This document shows positions 34,458-44,604 of a DNA stretch of 64,000 bases, piece by piece. Each line of letters begins with the position of its first letter. The stretch's first letter is position 1. A model generated the notes under the pieces. It saw only the letters and a program-made list of their open reading frames with translations, had not been told where the DNA came from and did not search any database. The position numbers were made by a program, and so were the translations under genes. This DNA is from an uncultured Pseudomonadales bacterium. Lineage in GTDB: Bacteria; Pseudomonadota; Gammaproteobacteria; Pseudomonadales; Azotimanducaceae. The DNA lies in NCBI GenBank assembly GCA_951813295.1, contig CATOTI010000002.1:3544522-3608521 (forward strand), read 5' to 3'.

Positions 34458-35894
34458 ATGCCGAGCCGACGCGAGGTACTCAAGGTCGCCATGGCGGGAT
34501 GGTTGTCGGCCGAAGTCGGTCCGGCGTGGTCGTCGGGACGTGATGTAGCGGAACGACTACCTCGATTCGATGGCGACATCGTTCTCTCCTCGCACCCGGC
34601 CTACGACGCGCTGCGTCGAACGGCGAGTTCGAACTCTCGTTTCGACCGATGGCCGGCCGCCATCGCCCGTTGCCGGACGACGGACGATGTCCGTCGCGTG
34701 ATCGATGTGGCGGATTCGCTGTCCCTCGATCTGGCCGTTCGCGCGGGTGGTCATGACGTGCTGGGCGCTTCGACGGGCGATGGAATCGTGATCGATCTGT
34801 CTCTCATGGACGCCGTTCAATCGGTGGGTGATTCGCTCGAGGTCGGCGCGGGTGTGCGGGCGGGCCGCGTCGACGCCGTGACGGCGAGGCGCGATCGGCT
34901 GATCCCGCTCGGCTGCAATCCGGCCGTTGGCGTCAGCGGGTTGACGCTCGGCGGTGGGCTCGGCTGGTTCCTGGGCACACATGGTGCGGCGTGTGATGCC
35001 GTTGAGGCGGCGAGGATGGTGGCGCTCGATGGACGTGTGTTGACGATCTCGCCGGATTCACACGCCGATCTTGACTGGGCGATCCGTGGCGGCGGCGGCA
35101 ATTTCGGAATCGTCACGCAGTGGCGTTATCGGACCTATCGGCTCGACGACCTCCTGGTGGGGATGGTGGTGTTTCGTGGCGCGGACCTGCGCGCGTTTCT
35201 CGATTGGTATCGCGCGACGATGGCCGATGCGCCGGATGAGCTGACCGTCGAAGTGGTGGGTAACGCGCACGTCGAACCGATCGTGGCGGCGATCGTTTTG
35301 CACACAGGTGACGAGGCGTCGGGTCGACGAGTCGTCAGATCGCTCGAACGAGTGGGGACGCCTCTTGCATCGAGCTTTCGGCGCACGTCGCTCGCCGAGA
35401 TGTCGGCGACCGATCGCTCGGTGGCGCGCTTTTTCGAATGGCACGAATCGCCTTCGAACGAAGTCCGATCGCCGGGCAGCTACTGGCAAGGGATCACGGT
35501 CGAGGCGCTCGACGATGGCGTGATCGACGCGATCGAGGAAGCATTCGAGGACCCTCCCCGCGGCTTCTCCTTCGGCCTCGGGCACACGATGCATGGTGCG
35601 CTGACGCGACATCAGGCGTCGGCGTTTGGGCGTCGCACCGGACGCACCACGATTCATTTTGCCGGCGGCTGGTCGTATGCCTCACGAGAATCCGCGCTCA
35701 TGAACTGGGTGGATGCGAGCGTTCGCGCCCTCGATCCTTACCGCGCGGCCGAGGAGTACATCAACTACCTCAGCCGTGAAGGCGACACGCACCTGGCGTA
35801 CGGTGAGAACTACAAAAGGCTTCGTGCAATCAAACATCGCTACGACCCCGACAACCGGCTGCGCGGGAACCGCAACATCGACCCCGCCGAGTGA
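34458..35894 (+). CDS. FAD-binding oxidoreductase, berberine-bridge-enzyme type
   Basis: The 478-residue protein has an N-terminal FAD-binding (PCMH) domain: DLAVRAGGHDVLGASTGDG with the histidine used for 8-alpha attachment, and LIPLGCNPAVGVSGLTLGGG with the cysteine at the second covalent position. WAIRGGGGNFGIVTQWRY follows, and it ends with the BBE segment YINYLSREGD then RLRAIKHRYDPDNRLRGNRN. It should oxidise sugars, alcohols or alkaloid-like compounds with oxygen. The N-terminus, SRREVLKVAMAGWLSAEVGP, resembles a short Tat-like export signal without a clear twin-arginine consensus. The 13-bp repeats lie upstream. Confidence 0.85.
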   Translation: MPSRREVLKVAMAGWLSAEVGPAWSSGRDVAERLPRFDGDIVLSSHPAYDALRRTASSNSRFDRWPAAIARCRTTDDVRRVIDVADSLSLDLAVRAGGHDVLGASTGDGIVIDLSLMDAVQSVGDSLEVGAGVRAGRVDAVTARRDRLIPLGCNPAVGVSGLTLGGGLGWFLGTHGAACDAVEAARMVALDGRVLTISPDSHADLDWAIRGGGGNFGIVTQWRYRTYRLDDLLVGMVVFRGADLRAFLDWYRATMADAPDELTVEVVGNAHVEPIVAAIVLHTGDEASGRRVVRSLERVGTPLASSFRRTSLAEMSATDRSVARFFEWHESPSNEVRSPGSYWQGITVEALDDGVIDAIEEAFEDPPRGFSFGLGHTMHGALTRHQASAFGRRTGRTTIHFAGGWSYASRESALMNWVDASVRALDPYRAAEEYINYLSREGDTHLAYGENYKRLRAIKHRYDPDNRLRGNRNIDPAE

Positions 35895-35957
35895 CGCTAT
35901 GGCGAGCATCGTCATCAGCGGGCGCCTCGCAAGAGTAAGCACTTCGGAGGTGATGAC

Positions 35958-37076
35958 TTGATGAACCCAATCCGTGGCTTCTGCAACGAAGCCTTTCGAC
36001 CGGTCCGTGATGCGTTCGAAGAAAACTTCACCGCGCGGGGTGAAGTCGGTGCCCGCGTGGCGATCATCCAGCGTGGCGAAACCGTCGTCGATCTCTGGGG
36101 CGGTTACACGGAAGAGTCTCGATCGACCGAGTGGGGCGACGACACGCTCGTCTGCTGCATGTCGGTCAGCAAAGGCGTCGTCGCGCTATGCGCCCATCTC
36201 CTCGCCTCGCGGGGTCTGCTCGACTTCGACGCCCCGGTAGCGACCTACTGGCCCGAGTTTGCCGCGGCGGGTAAAGGGTCGATCACGGTCCGCCACGCAA
36301 TGGCGCATCGGGCATCGCTCGCTTTCATCGACGACACCGAACCGGGCGATGCCGCCGATTGGATGAAGTTCACGGCACAGATTGCCGCGCAAGCGCCGAA
36401 CTGGGCGATCTGCACGGACGAAACCTATCACTCGGTGACGATCGGCTATATCACCGGTGAACTCGTGCGGCGTATCGACGGTCGACCGATCGAGAAATTC
36501 ATCGCCGAGGAGTTGGCCGGGCCCTTACGCGCAGACTTCATCCTCGGGGTCGGCGATGAGGATATCGATCGCGTCGTCGATCAGCTTCCGAATCCAGAGA
36601 ACGAGTTGATGAACGGCGGCCTCATGAACGAGAACACCATGGCGATGTTCGCGCCGATGCCCGCGTTCGAGGCGAATCGAGACATGGTGCGCATGGTTTT
36701 CCCATCGGGGAGCGGGGTGTCGCACGGCCTTGGCCTCGCGCGGATCTTCGCGCCGTTCGCGAATGGCGGCGGGTACAACGACGTGACGCTCTTCACCCCC
36801 GAGATCATCGCGGCGGCGAGTGAGGAGCAGTGGCATCACGCGGACTCCAAGTTCGGCAACGATTTCCGCGTCGCGCTCGGACTCCTGCTCAATATCGACT
36901 TCAACTTCTGGGGTCGCGAAGGCAACGTCGGGACCGCAGGTGCCGGTGGCTACGCGGCCTTCGCCGATCCTGCCAACGGAATCTCTTACGGATACACGCC
37001 CAACCGGTTCGGCTCGGGCGCCGGTCTGGGTGATCAGCATCGGGCGTTGGTCGAGGCGCTCTACGCGTGCGTATGA
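35958..37076 (+). CDS. Serine hydrolase, beta-lactamase/EstB-like
   Basis: A 372-residue protein of the class C beta-lactamase-like fold. The catalytic serine and lysine are in CCMSVSKGVVALC (S-x-x-K), and the family tyrosine motif may be TYHSVTIGYITGEL. GLLDFDAPVATYWPEFAAAG and the HRASL segment are typical of EstB/CubicO esterases. There is no signal peptide, so it is likely a cytosolic esterase or amidase. Tandem ATG codons at 35958 and 35961 make the exact start unclear. It is followed by an S9 peptidase gene on the same strand. Confidence 0.85.
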   Translation: MMNPIRGFCNEAFRPVRDAFEENFTARGEVGARVAIIQRGETVVDLWGGYTEESRSTEWGDDTLVCCMSVSKGVVALCAHLLASRGLLDFDAPVATYWPEFAAAGKGSITVRHAMAHRASLAFIDDTEPGDAADWMKFTAQIAAQAPNWAICTDETYHSVTIGYITGELVRRIDGRPIEKFIAEELAGPLRADFILGVGDEDIDRVVDQLPNPENELMNGGLMNENTMAMFAPMPAFEANRDMVRMVFPSGSGVSHGLGLARIFAPFANGGGYNDVTLFTPEIIAAASEEQWHHADSKFGNDFRVALGLLLNIDFNFWGREGNVGTAGAGGYAAFADPANGISYGYTPNRFGSGAGLGDQHRALVEALYACV

Positions 37077-37195
37077 GAAAGCACCGGTAGAGGCTCGGTC
37101 GCGATTCCAGGCCATGCGGGCATCGTTTTTGCGCCTGAGCCGTTCGTCGCCGGTATCGTATTGTTCGATTCGAACGCGCAACGGGAAGTGGAGCC

Positions 37196-39487
37196 ATGAA
37201 CCGATACTTGCCTGACTCGATCGATGCCGATACCTATCACCGAGCCGAGTTGCTCCAGGCACCGCGGCTGCACACGTCCAATCTCTTTCGTTGCCAGGTA
37301 TCGCCCGTCCGGATCCCCGAGACGAATTCGTTCTGGTATCGGATCAGCACGCCCGCGGGTCCGCGCTTCATGCTGGTCGATGCCGACAAAGGCACGCAGA
37401 TCGACGCGTTCGATCATGAGGCGATCGCTGCCGCACTCGGCGATGCCTTGGGTCAGCCGGTCGACCCGAGCGCCTTACCCATCCTCGCGCTCGATTTTTC
37501 ACGCGACGGCTACCTGGGTTTGCGTACCCCAGGCGCACTCTTCTGGTGGGATTCGGACGCTGAGACGCTCTCGTCCGAGCGGCACGGTGGCATTGGGTTT
37601 CACGAATCGGTATCGCCCAACGGGCGTTGGGCGGCGTTTTGTGAGGACAACAACCTCCACCTCCGCAATCTCGAAACGGGCGAACGCCGGACATTGACCT
37701 CCGACGGTGAAGAGAGACTCGGCTACGCCCGCCACCCGGACGGTCTCGCGTGGAGCCACGAATTCGAAGCGCTCGGCATTCAGATGCCGCCGCCGCTCGT
37801 CTGGAGGCGCGATTCGTCTAAATTCGTCACGGTCAGGATCGACGAGCGGGAGTTAGACGAGCACTGGTACATCCGCTCGTCACCGGCCGATCAGGGTAGG
37901 CCGACGCTTCGCCGGAAGGCCTATCCCATGCCGGGCGATGAACGATTGCCGACGATCGATTACATCATCGTCGACGCCGTCACCGGTGTGGTCACCCAAA
38001 CGGATCTCAAAGCACTCGACTCGCCTTACGCGGTCGGGCTCGCGGCTGGGAATACGCAGTTCAGCCAATCCCGTGACGAGGTGTACGCCGTACACCGTGA
38101 TCGTTGCCATCGGAACGCAACGTTGTCGGCGGTCGACGTCACCTCCGGTGCTACGCGTACGATTTTTGTCGAATCGAGTGAAACCCATGTCGACCTGCAT
38201 CCGTCGATGATGGCGTGTAACGCGAGGTTCCTCTCGGAGACTTTCATCTGGTGGTCGGAACGGAGCGGTTGGGGGCATCTCTACCTCCATGACCTCGAGA
38301 CGGGTGACGTCATCAAACCGCTCACCGAAGGCGAATGGTTGGTCCATACCGTGCTCGAGGCCGACGAAGAGACCATCTGGTTCACCGGCTGTGGGCGCGA
38401 TGCAAACGATCCTTACCAACAGCGGCTCTACAGCGTTGCCATCGAGACCGGCGAGGTTCGGCTCCTCGACCAGGAGGAGACCAACCATGCGGTGCGCGCG
38501 GTGGGCGATTTCTTCGTCGACAACATGGCAAACCTCGCAGACTTCGGCGAATCGGTACTCCGCGATCGAAACGGCACGATCAGCATGCGCCTCGAGACGC
38601 CTGAGACGGTCGGGCTCGAGGAACTCGGCTTTCGTCCGCCGGACCGGGCCGAGCTGACGGGGGCCGATGGCGAGACCTCGGTCTGGGCGAACGTCTGGCT
38701 GCCGGCGGACATCGAAGACGACACGCTCTATCCCGTCATCGAGGACTGCTACCCCGGACCTCAAGTCAACAAATGCCCGGTGAATCTCAACTCGCCATTC
38801 GGGTTCGGCGAGTGCGCGTCCATCGCGAGCCTCGGATTCGTCGTGCTGCAGATCGATGGTCGCGGCACGCCTTTCCGGGACAAAGCGTTTCACGATCATT
38901 CGTACCGCAACATTCAGAATGGCAGTGACCTTGCCGACCACGTCGCGGCGCTCGAACAACTGGCCGGGCGCTATCCGCTCGATCTCGATCGTGTCGGCAT
39001 CTATGGCGCCTCCGGCGGTGGGTACATGTCGACCCGCGCCTTGTTGACGCGCGGCGACGTCTACAAAGTCGCCGTCTCGATCTGTGGCAACCACGACCAG
39101 CGGATCTACTGGAGCAACTGGGGCGAGAAGTATCACGGCCCGGTCGACGAGGCCGATTACCTCGAGCAATCCAACACGACCCATGCCGCGAATCTCACGG
39201 GTAAGCTGTTACTGATTCACGGTGAACTCGACGACAACGTGAGTTCCGCGCACACGCTACGCCTGGTCGATCAGCTCATCGCTCACGATCTCGACTTCGA
39301 CATGGTCATCGTGCCGAACGCCGGGCACATGTTCCTCGGCAAGCAACGATTCATGACGCGCCGGCGTTGGGACTACTTCGTGCGCCACCTCCTGGGCAGC
39401 ACCCCGCCGGCCGGATATCACCTGAAAGAAACGCCGATGGATCTCAGCATCTTCTCTGCGATGTTCGGCAGCGCCGATGGGGGATAA
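37196..39487 (+). CDS. S9-family prolyl oligopeptidase / dipeptidyl-peptidase IV-like protein
   Basis: A 763-residue protein with an N-terminal beta-propeller of the DPP IV type (about residues 60-490) and a C-terminal alpha/beta-hydrolase. The nucleophile is in YGASGGGYMSTRAL, the acid in LIHGELDDNVSSA and the base histidine in VPNAGHMFLGKQRF. The oxyanion region is EDCYPGPQ. No signal peptide is visible, so it may work in the cytosol on proline-containing peptides. It lies in line with the upstream serine hydrolase, 119 bp apart, and need not share its transcript. Confidence 0.9.
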   Translation: MNRYLPDSIDADTYHRAELLQAPRLHTSNLFRCQVSPVRIPETNSFWYRISTPAGPRFMLVDADKGTQIDAFDHEAIAAALGDALGQPVDPSALPILALDFSRDGYLGLRTPGALFWWDSDAETLSSERHGGIGFHESVSPNGRWAAFCEDNNLHLRNLETGERRTLTSDGEERLGYARHPDGLAWSHEFEALGIQMPPPLVWRRDSSKFVTVRIDERELDEHWYIRSSPADQGRPTLRRKAYPMPGDERLPTIDYIIVDAVTGVVTQTDLKALDSPYAVGLAAGNTQFSQSRDEVYAVHRDRCHRNATLSAVDVTSGATRTIFVESSETHVDLHPSMMACNARFLSETFIWWSERSGWGHLYLHDLETGDVIKPLTEGEWLVHTVLEADEETIWFTGCGRDANDPYQQRLYSVAIETGEVRLLDQEETNHAVRAVGDFFVDNMANLADFGESVLRDRNGTISMRLETPETVGLEELGFRPPDRAELTGADGETSVWANVWLPADIEDDTLYPVIEDCYPGPQVNKCPVNLNSPFGFGECASIASLGFVVLQIDGRGTPFRDKAFHDHSYRNIQNGSDLADHVAALEQLAGRYPLDLDRVGIYGASGGGYMSTRALLTRGDVYKVAVSICGNHDQRIYWSNWGEKYHGPVDEADYLEQSNTTHAANLTGKLLLIHGELDDNVSSAHTLRLVDQLIAHDLDFDMVIVPNAGHMFLGKQRFMTRRRWDYFVRHLLGSTPPAGYHLKETPMDLSIFSAMFGSADGG

Positions 39488-39534
39488 CCGCTCGCGGGTT
39501 TTTGCTCGATGCGCGGACCGGAATGAGTGGTGGC

Positions 39535-39969
39535 CTAGAGATTCCTCCAGCCGACAAGAGCGATCGCTAATCCGATGAGCGCACCGGTGATGCCGAGGAC
39601 GCGCCAACCGCCGTAGTCGGCGTTCGCCGGGCGAGTGACGAGTTCGGAGAAAGCGCGCCCGAACGAACCCGGATGCAGCACCATCCATGAAAAGGCCACG
39701 ATGCCTACGAGGCCCAGTATCAGGAGCACCTGACCCAGGGGCTCCGTCTGATTGCCGAGACCCGCCCAAACCATCGGCATTCCGATCGCAATCAGGAACA
39801 AGGCACCCGCGCCGCGAACGTGCTTCTCGCGTTGGAGCGATAAAGAGAGAAAACGCAAGGTGGATGCCGGCCGGATGGCGAGAGCCAAACGTGTCACGGT
39901 GATCCAGACGCCAAGGTAAACGACGACGACTGCTGCTTGGTGCGCGGAGACGATTCCGACGAAATCCAT
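39535..39969 (-). CDS. Hypothetical membrane protein
   Basis: From ATG 39969 the product is 144 residues with four hydrophobic segments: AAVVVVYLGVWITVTRLAL, GAGALFLIAIGMPMVWAGLG, VLLILGLVGIVAFSWMVLH and VLGITGALIGLAIALVGW. I do not recognise a family. It is divergent from the third PhyH gene and faces the peptidase gene. A longer frame upstream to 40245 has no hydrophobic pattern and would cover the neighbour's start. Confidence 0.55.
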   Translation of the reverse strand: MDFVGIVSAHQAAVVVVYLGVWITVTRLALAIRPASTLRFLSLSLQREKHVRGAGALFLIAIGMPMVWAGLGNQTEPLGQVLLILGLVGIVAFSWMVLHPGSFGRAFSELVTRPANADYGGWRVLGITGALIGLAIALVGWRNL

Positions 39970-40190
39970 TGAGATTGCTCCGGTTTGCCGGGACGACTCT
40001 ACCGTCCAAGGACACATCGGTAGTGGACGAATAGGGGAGGCGGAAACGAAAAACGACGGAACATGGCCGAGGCTGTCAGTTGCGGAACTCGCGGTCCACA
40101 ATGCCCGCAACGAGCCACACTCCGCGTGAGCGGCGCAGCGGACGGTTCTGGTCGAGTGGCGAAACGAAGCTATCAGGCAACGGAGGTCCC

Positions 40191-40985
40191 ATGTCCATTC
40201 CCCGATATCCCGCTGGTACGCAGGCGAGCACGGTCTCGACGGCACTCGAAGAGGCGGGCTGTGTCGTCGTCACCGGATTGATGGACTCGAGCTTGCGCGA
40301 AGACATCGTCGCGGAACTTTCGCCCCACATGCGTGATGCGCGCGTCATCGAAGACGACGACCCGGAGCAGTTCTATCCCGGCAAGACGCGCCGCGTGAGC
40401 GCACTCATCGCGCGCTCGAAGAGCATCACCGATCATCTCGTCGCGCATCCGCTCACGAAAGACGTCTGTCAATCCGCGCTCTTACCGAATGGAGAGTTCG
40501 GCTTTCAACTGCATGTATCAGCCGCGCTCGAGGTCGGCCCCGGCGCCCGCGAACAGGTGCTCCATCGCGAGGAGGATTCGTTCACGTTCTTTCCGCTACC
40601 GCGACCGAACATCATCGTGGCGACGATGTGGGCAGTGAGTGATTTCCGGGTCGATAACGGTGCCACGTTTCTGGTGCCGGGAAGTCATCGCTGGCCGGCC
40701 GGGCGCAAACCCAAGCCAGACGAGATCGTCAGCGCCGAGATGCCGGCGGGTTCCCTGCTCTTCTGGGCGGGCGGACTCTTCCACGGTGCCGGCGCCAACA
40801 CGGCGAACGACTGGCGCTACGGCGTGATCCTCACGTACTCGCTCGGTTGGGTGCGCCAGGAAGAGAACCAGTATCTCAACGTGCCGAGGGAACGACTGGC
40901 GGAACTTGACCCGGAAGTTCGCCAGATCGTCGGATTCGACATGTACCGCGCACTGGGTTTCTACGACCGCTCGGTGTCGGCCTAG
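40191..40985 (+). CDS. Phytanoyl-CoA dioxygenase (PhyH) family protein
   Basis: A 264-residue protein of the PhyH fold starting MSIPRYPAGTQASTVSTALE after CGGAGG. The distal histidine is in LFWAGGLFHGAGANTANDWR, with the arginine for 2-oxoglutarate. Where HxD is usual, VLHREEDSFTFF gives H-x-E, so the carboxylate ligand may be glutamate or shifted. VATMWAVSDFRVDNGATFLV then PGSHRWP is the typical core. The stop overlaps the stop of the convergent amidase gene by four bases. The substrate is unknown. Confidence 0.8.
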   Translation: MSIPRYPAGTQASTVSTALEEAGCVVVTGLMDSSLREDIVAELSPHMRDARVIEDDDPEQFYPGKTRRVSALIARSKSITDHLVAHPLTKDVCQSALLPNGEFGFQLHVSAALEVGPGAREQVLHREEDSFTFFPLPRPNIIVATMWAVSDFRVDNGATFLVPGSHRWPAGRKPKPDEIVSAEMPAGSLLFWAGGLFHGAGANTANDWRYGVILTYSLGWVRQEENQYLNVPRERLAELDPEVRQIVGFDMYRALGFYDRSVSA

Positions 40986-42376
40986 CGACTACCGCGCGGA
41001 TCGATCGGCGTCGGCGTGTCGACGGCGCGTTCGATGCATTCGCCCGCGAGCAGGCACAGGTCGTCGCGAAAGAGGTCGGCGTATATCTGCACGCCGGTCG
41101 GCAAGCCTGCATCGACGCCCGTCGGTACCGCGAGGCCGGGAATACCGAGCACGTTGCCCGGCGCGATGAAGCGCAAGGTATCGAGCATCACATTGGCGCC
41201 CGTTTCGGGATCGATGTCGGCATCACAGGGAAACGGCAGTCGGGTCCAGGTTGGTCCGATCACGACCGTGTTTGACGCGAAGAACTCAGACCAGATGCGC
41301 CGCAACCGGCGTCGCTCGGTGAGCAACTCGTCGAGCGTGATAGGTGTCTGGTGGAAGTGCTCGTGCGTCGCCGACATCAGATTGACCAAGCCGTTACTCG
41401 CAATGGCGGCGAGCCCTTCGCGGTCGCCGATACCGCCAAATGTCAGCGTTTTGCCCCATACGTCGAATACGGTTTCGAGTTCGGGCGGTTGTGCGTGGCG
41501 AACGTCGAAGCCGTGGTCCCGGAGGATTTCGCCGGCGCGTTCTATTTCTCGAACCGTCACCTCTGGTAGATCGACGCCCGGGATCTCCGTCACAAGCGCC
41601 GCCGACAGTCGCTCTGGTACCGGATAGGTGAGCGATACGTCCACCGACTTGGGATCCCCAGGATGGCGTCCGGCGATGATCCTGAGCGCGGCCCGAAGAT
41701 CGGCCACCGACCGCGCCATTGGACCGTCGGTGAGGAATTCGAGAGCAATGCCGCCGTCCGGGTCGTTCTGGGTCACCCAGGGCACTCGGCCGACCGTCGG
41801 TTTGATCGCGGCGATCCCGCAACAGTAGGCGGGATTGCGGACCGAGCCGCCGATGTCGTTGCCGAGCCCGAGGGGCGACATGCCGGTCGCGATGGCGGCG
41901 CCTTCGCCGCCGCTCGACCCGCCTGGCGTCAGTTGCGGGTCGAACGGGTTGAACGTCCGGCCGTGCAGGGGGTTGTCCGTGTCGATTCGACTGCCGAGTT
42001 CGGGCAGGTTGGTTCGACCGATGCCGATTGCGCCGGCCGCCTTCATGCGCGCCACGATGGGTGAATCCACCTCGACGTACGCTTCGGCAAGTGCGGGAAT
42101 GCCGTTGGTCGTCGGCGTGCCGGCGTAGTCGATGTTCTCCTTGATCGTGAACGGCACCCCGTGCAAAGGACGCGCGCGTTCCTCAGCGGATGCGGCATCG
42201 GCGCGATCGGCCGCCGCCAGCGCCTCGTCGGCGAGCGTGCGCGTGATTGCGTTCACCGACGGGTTCACCTCGTCGATGCGCGCGAGATACGCCTCGATCA
42301 CTTCACGGCTCGACACGTCGCCCGTCCGCACGACGTGCGCGAGTTCCAGTGCCCCGTACCGACAGAGTTCGTGCAT
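40982..42376 (-). CDS. Amidase (amidase-signature family)
   Basis: A 464-residue protein with the complete Ser-cisSer-Lys triad of the family: lysine in GVPFTIKENIDYAG, the Gly/Ser signature in TPGGSSGGEGAAIATG and the nucleophile in GNDIGGSVRNPAY. It should hydrolyse a carboxamide in the cytosol. Length and the start at MHELCRYGALELAHVV are normal. A second amidase occurs at 59.7 kb but is not a close copy. Here it follows, by 167 bp on the same strand, a quinoprotein dehydrogenase gene. Confidence 0.9.
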   Translation of the reverse strand: MHELCRYGALELAHVVRTGDVSSREVIEAYLARIDEVNPSVNAITRTLADEALAAADRADAASAEERARPLHGVPFTIKENIDYAGTPTTNGIPALAEAYVEVDSPIVARMKAAGAIGIGRTNLPELGSRIDTDNPLHGRTFNPFDPQLTPGGSSGGEGAAIATGMSPLGLGNDIGGSVRNPAYCCGIAAIKPTVGRVPWVTQNDPDGGIALEFLTDGPMARSVADLRAALRIIAGRHPGDPKSVDVSLTYPVPERLSAALVTEIPGVDLPEVTVREIERAGEILRDHGFDVRHAQPPELETVFDVWGKTLTFGGIGDREGLAAIASNGLVNLMSATHEHFHQTPITLDELLTERRRLRRIWSEFFASNTVVIGPTWTRLPFPCDADIDPETGANVMLDTLRFIAPGNVLGIPGLAVPTGVDAGLPTGVQIYADLFRDDLCLLAGECIERAVDTPTPIDPRGSR

Positions 42377-42543
42377 GGCTACCTCGACGGTTGGTTAGAG
42401 CCTCTACGATAGTCCTATCACCGGACCATTGGGTGCCACGCGACGAATGCGTTGTGCGCGTGTTGAATCCCTTCGTCCGTCGCCGTCTATGGCGCGACTA
42501 TTACTCTGATTGCCAGCTTTCTCCCATGACGCGGGGATCGATA

Positions 42544-44553
42544 TCAGAGCTCACGCGGCAAGGTGAATGCGACGAGGTAGTCGCCCTCTCCGCCGATGCC
42601 GCCGCGGGCGTCGCCGCCGGCCGCGACGACGACGAAGGGTACGTCGCCGGCTTCGGTCGACACGGTGTAGGTCATGGGCGTCGCGTTGGCCGGGAAGGGA
42701 ATGACGTGCTGCCAGAGCTCCGCGCCGGTGTCGACGTCGTACGCGCGTACACGTTTCTCTGCAGCCGCGCCGATGAAGACGAGGCCGGTCTGGGTCACGA
42801 GGGATCCCCCCATGCCGGGCGCACCCCATTCCAGCGGCACGAACGTGACTTCGCGCAACGTGCCGTGCGGCCGGCGCCAGACCTGCTCTTGTTGGTTCAC
42901 GTCGATGACCATGATTTCGGCGAGCGGTGTCCCGACGCATGGAATACCGAGGGTATCGTCGAGATAAACATGGCGCGCCATCAGATAGTCGACGCCGTAT
43001 TGCGGCGCCAGTTCGACGCCCGGCGGAAGATCGAAGCGGTCACTCAGTTGCTGCCGTGCGGCGCGGCGTTCGTCCGCCGACCTATCCGCGTCCGTGAGGA
43101 CATCGAGAAGGTCCTTTGCGTCGGCGCGGGCGAAGATTTTCGTCCGAAACGGGACACTGTTGGTGTTGACGACGATGAGCCCGCGACGTTCGTCGACGGA
43201 GACGCCGCCCCAGTTCGTGGCACCCATGTTGCTCGGCAGGCCGATCGTCCATTGCTCGGTGATCGGCGTGAAGACAGGCCCCGCGACACTCACTTCGTCC
43301 GTGGCGTCACAGAGCCCCAGCAGCGATCCGCCCGTTTCGTACGTGCGCGACACTTGAAACGCGGCAGGCGGAAACGGTTGGACGGGAGAAAGTTCGTCGG
43401 CGAGCGGCCCGTGGCGCGGTACCTCCCGGTAGGCGACGTCGATCAGGGGTTCGCCGGTTTCACGATCGAGAACGAAGATGTGACCCATCTTGGTCGCCTG
43501 GACCACCGCTGCGACTCGTTCCCCGTTGATCTCGAACTCCGCCAGCACGGGCTGGGACGGTACGTCGAAGTCCCAGAAATCACGGATCACGGTGTTGAAA
43601 TGCCAGACCACCTCACCCGTCGATGCCTTCAACGCCACGACAGCCGATCCGTAATGCGCCATGTCGATCGGCCCGCTGCGGTAGTAGTCCGGTGATGGGT
43701 TACCGGTCGGCAGGAAGACGAGGTCGCGTTCGGCATCGACGGACATCGGCGCCCAGACATTGGGCGTGCCGAGGGCATAGCCGTCGCGACTGACGGGGCC
43801 GTTTTCGTAGTCAAAATCGGGGGGTGCGAGGTCGAAAGCCCAGACCAGCGCGCCACTTCTGGCGTTGAACGCACGGACGACGCCGCTCGGCGCTTCCAGG
43901 CGATTGCCGTCGCTGATCGCGGAGCCGACGATGACGAGTTCGCCCGCGACCGCGGGTGGCGAGGTGATCTGGTACTCGCCGGACCAATAGATCGGCCCCA
44001 CGCCCTCGGCGAGGTTCACTTCTCCGTTTTCACCGAAGCCCGGGCAGCGGCGTCCATCGACGAAGCTGAACGCCAGGAGGCGTGCATCGTTGGTCGCCAT
44101 GAAGACCCTCGAAGGGCAGGCGTCGGGCTTGTTCGGCACGGGACTCCACGGCGTGACCGCGCGACAGTTGAACTCGTTCGCGGGGCGCAGGTCGCTCGCG
44201 ATTTCGGGATCGAGCGTCCAGAGTTCGCCTCCCGTCAACGGGTCGAGCGCCACGACCTTGTTGTGCTGCGTACAGAACAGGAGCCGCCCGTCGATCAGCA
44301 CCGGCGTGGCCTGAAACACGGTCTCGACATCGCCCGTCTTGTAGGTCCATGCCAGTTCGAGTTCGGACACGTTGTCTCTGGTGATGGCGTCGAGCGCCGC
44401 GAACTTTCGTCCGCCCTTGCCGCCGTAGCTCGACCAAGTCGACGTCGTTCGCGGTTCTGCTTCGCTCGCCCGCGGCAGGTCGAAATCGGGTGCGGTGCAT
44501 CCGGTCGCAAGAACGCCCGCGCACACGGTGATGAGCCAGCTCAGCTTGGTCAT
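42544..44553 (-). CDS. PQQ-type quinoprotein dehydrogenase, lipoprotein
   Basis: The 669 residues start with a lipoprotein signal (LITVCAGVLATGCTAP, lipobox cysteine near 19) and continue with an eight-bladed quinoprotein propeller: SYGGKGGRKFAALDAI, LAWTYKTGDVETVFQATPVL, VWAPMSVDAERDLVFLPTGN then HFNTVIRDFWDFDVPSQPVL and GASWTRP-like repeats near the end (APGMGGSLVTQTGLVFIGAA). This matches membrane glucose-dehydrogenase-type enzymes without the N-terminal membrane helices and without a cytochrome domain. It should oxidise a sugar or alcohol in the periplasm. Genes for PQQ synthesis are not in the window. Confidence 0.88.
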   Translation of the reverse strand: MTKLSWLITVCAGVLATGCTAPDFDLPRASEAEPRTTSTWSSYGGKGGRKFAALDAITRDNVSELELAWTYKTGDVETVFQATPVLIDGRLLFCTQHNKVVALDPLTGGELWTLDPEIASDLRPANEFNCRAVTPWSPVPNKPDACPSRVFMATNDARLLAFSFVDGRRCPGFGENGEVNLAEGVGPIYWSGEYQITSPPAVAGELVIVGSAISDGNRLEAPSGVVRAFNARSGALVWAFDLAPPDFDYENGPVSRDGYALGTPNVWAPMSVDAERDLVFLPTGNPSPDYYRSGPIDMAHYGSAVVALKASTGEVVWHFNTVIRDFWDFDVPSQPVLAEFEINGERVAAVVQATKMGHIFVLDRETGEPLIDVAYREVPRHGPLADELSPVQPFPPAAFQVSRTYETGGSLLGLCDATDEVSVAGPVFTPITEQWTIGLPSNMGATNWGGVSVDERRGLIVVNTNSVPFRTKIFARADAKDLLDVLTDADRSADERRAARQQLSDRFDLPPGVELAPQYGVDYLMARHVYLDDTLGIPCVGTPLAEIMVIDVNQQEQVWRRPHGTLREVTFVPLEWGAPGMGGSLVTQTGLVFIGAAAEKRVRAYDVDTGAELWQHVIPFPANATPMTYTVSTEAGDVPFVVVAAGGDARGGIGGEGDYLVAFTLPREL

Positions 44554-44604
44554 GGTTCGTCTTTTTCCGTGCGCGTTGTGTCTCTGCTTGTCGTATCAGA
44601 CTCG

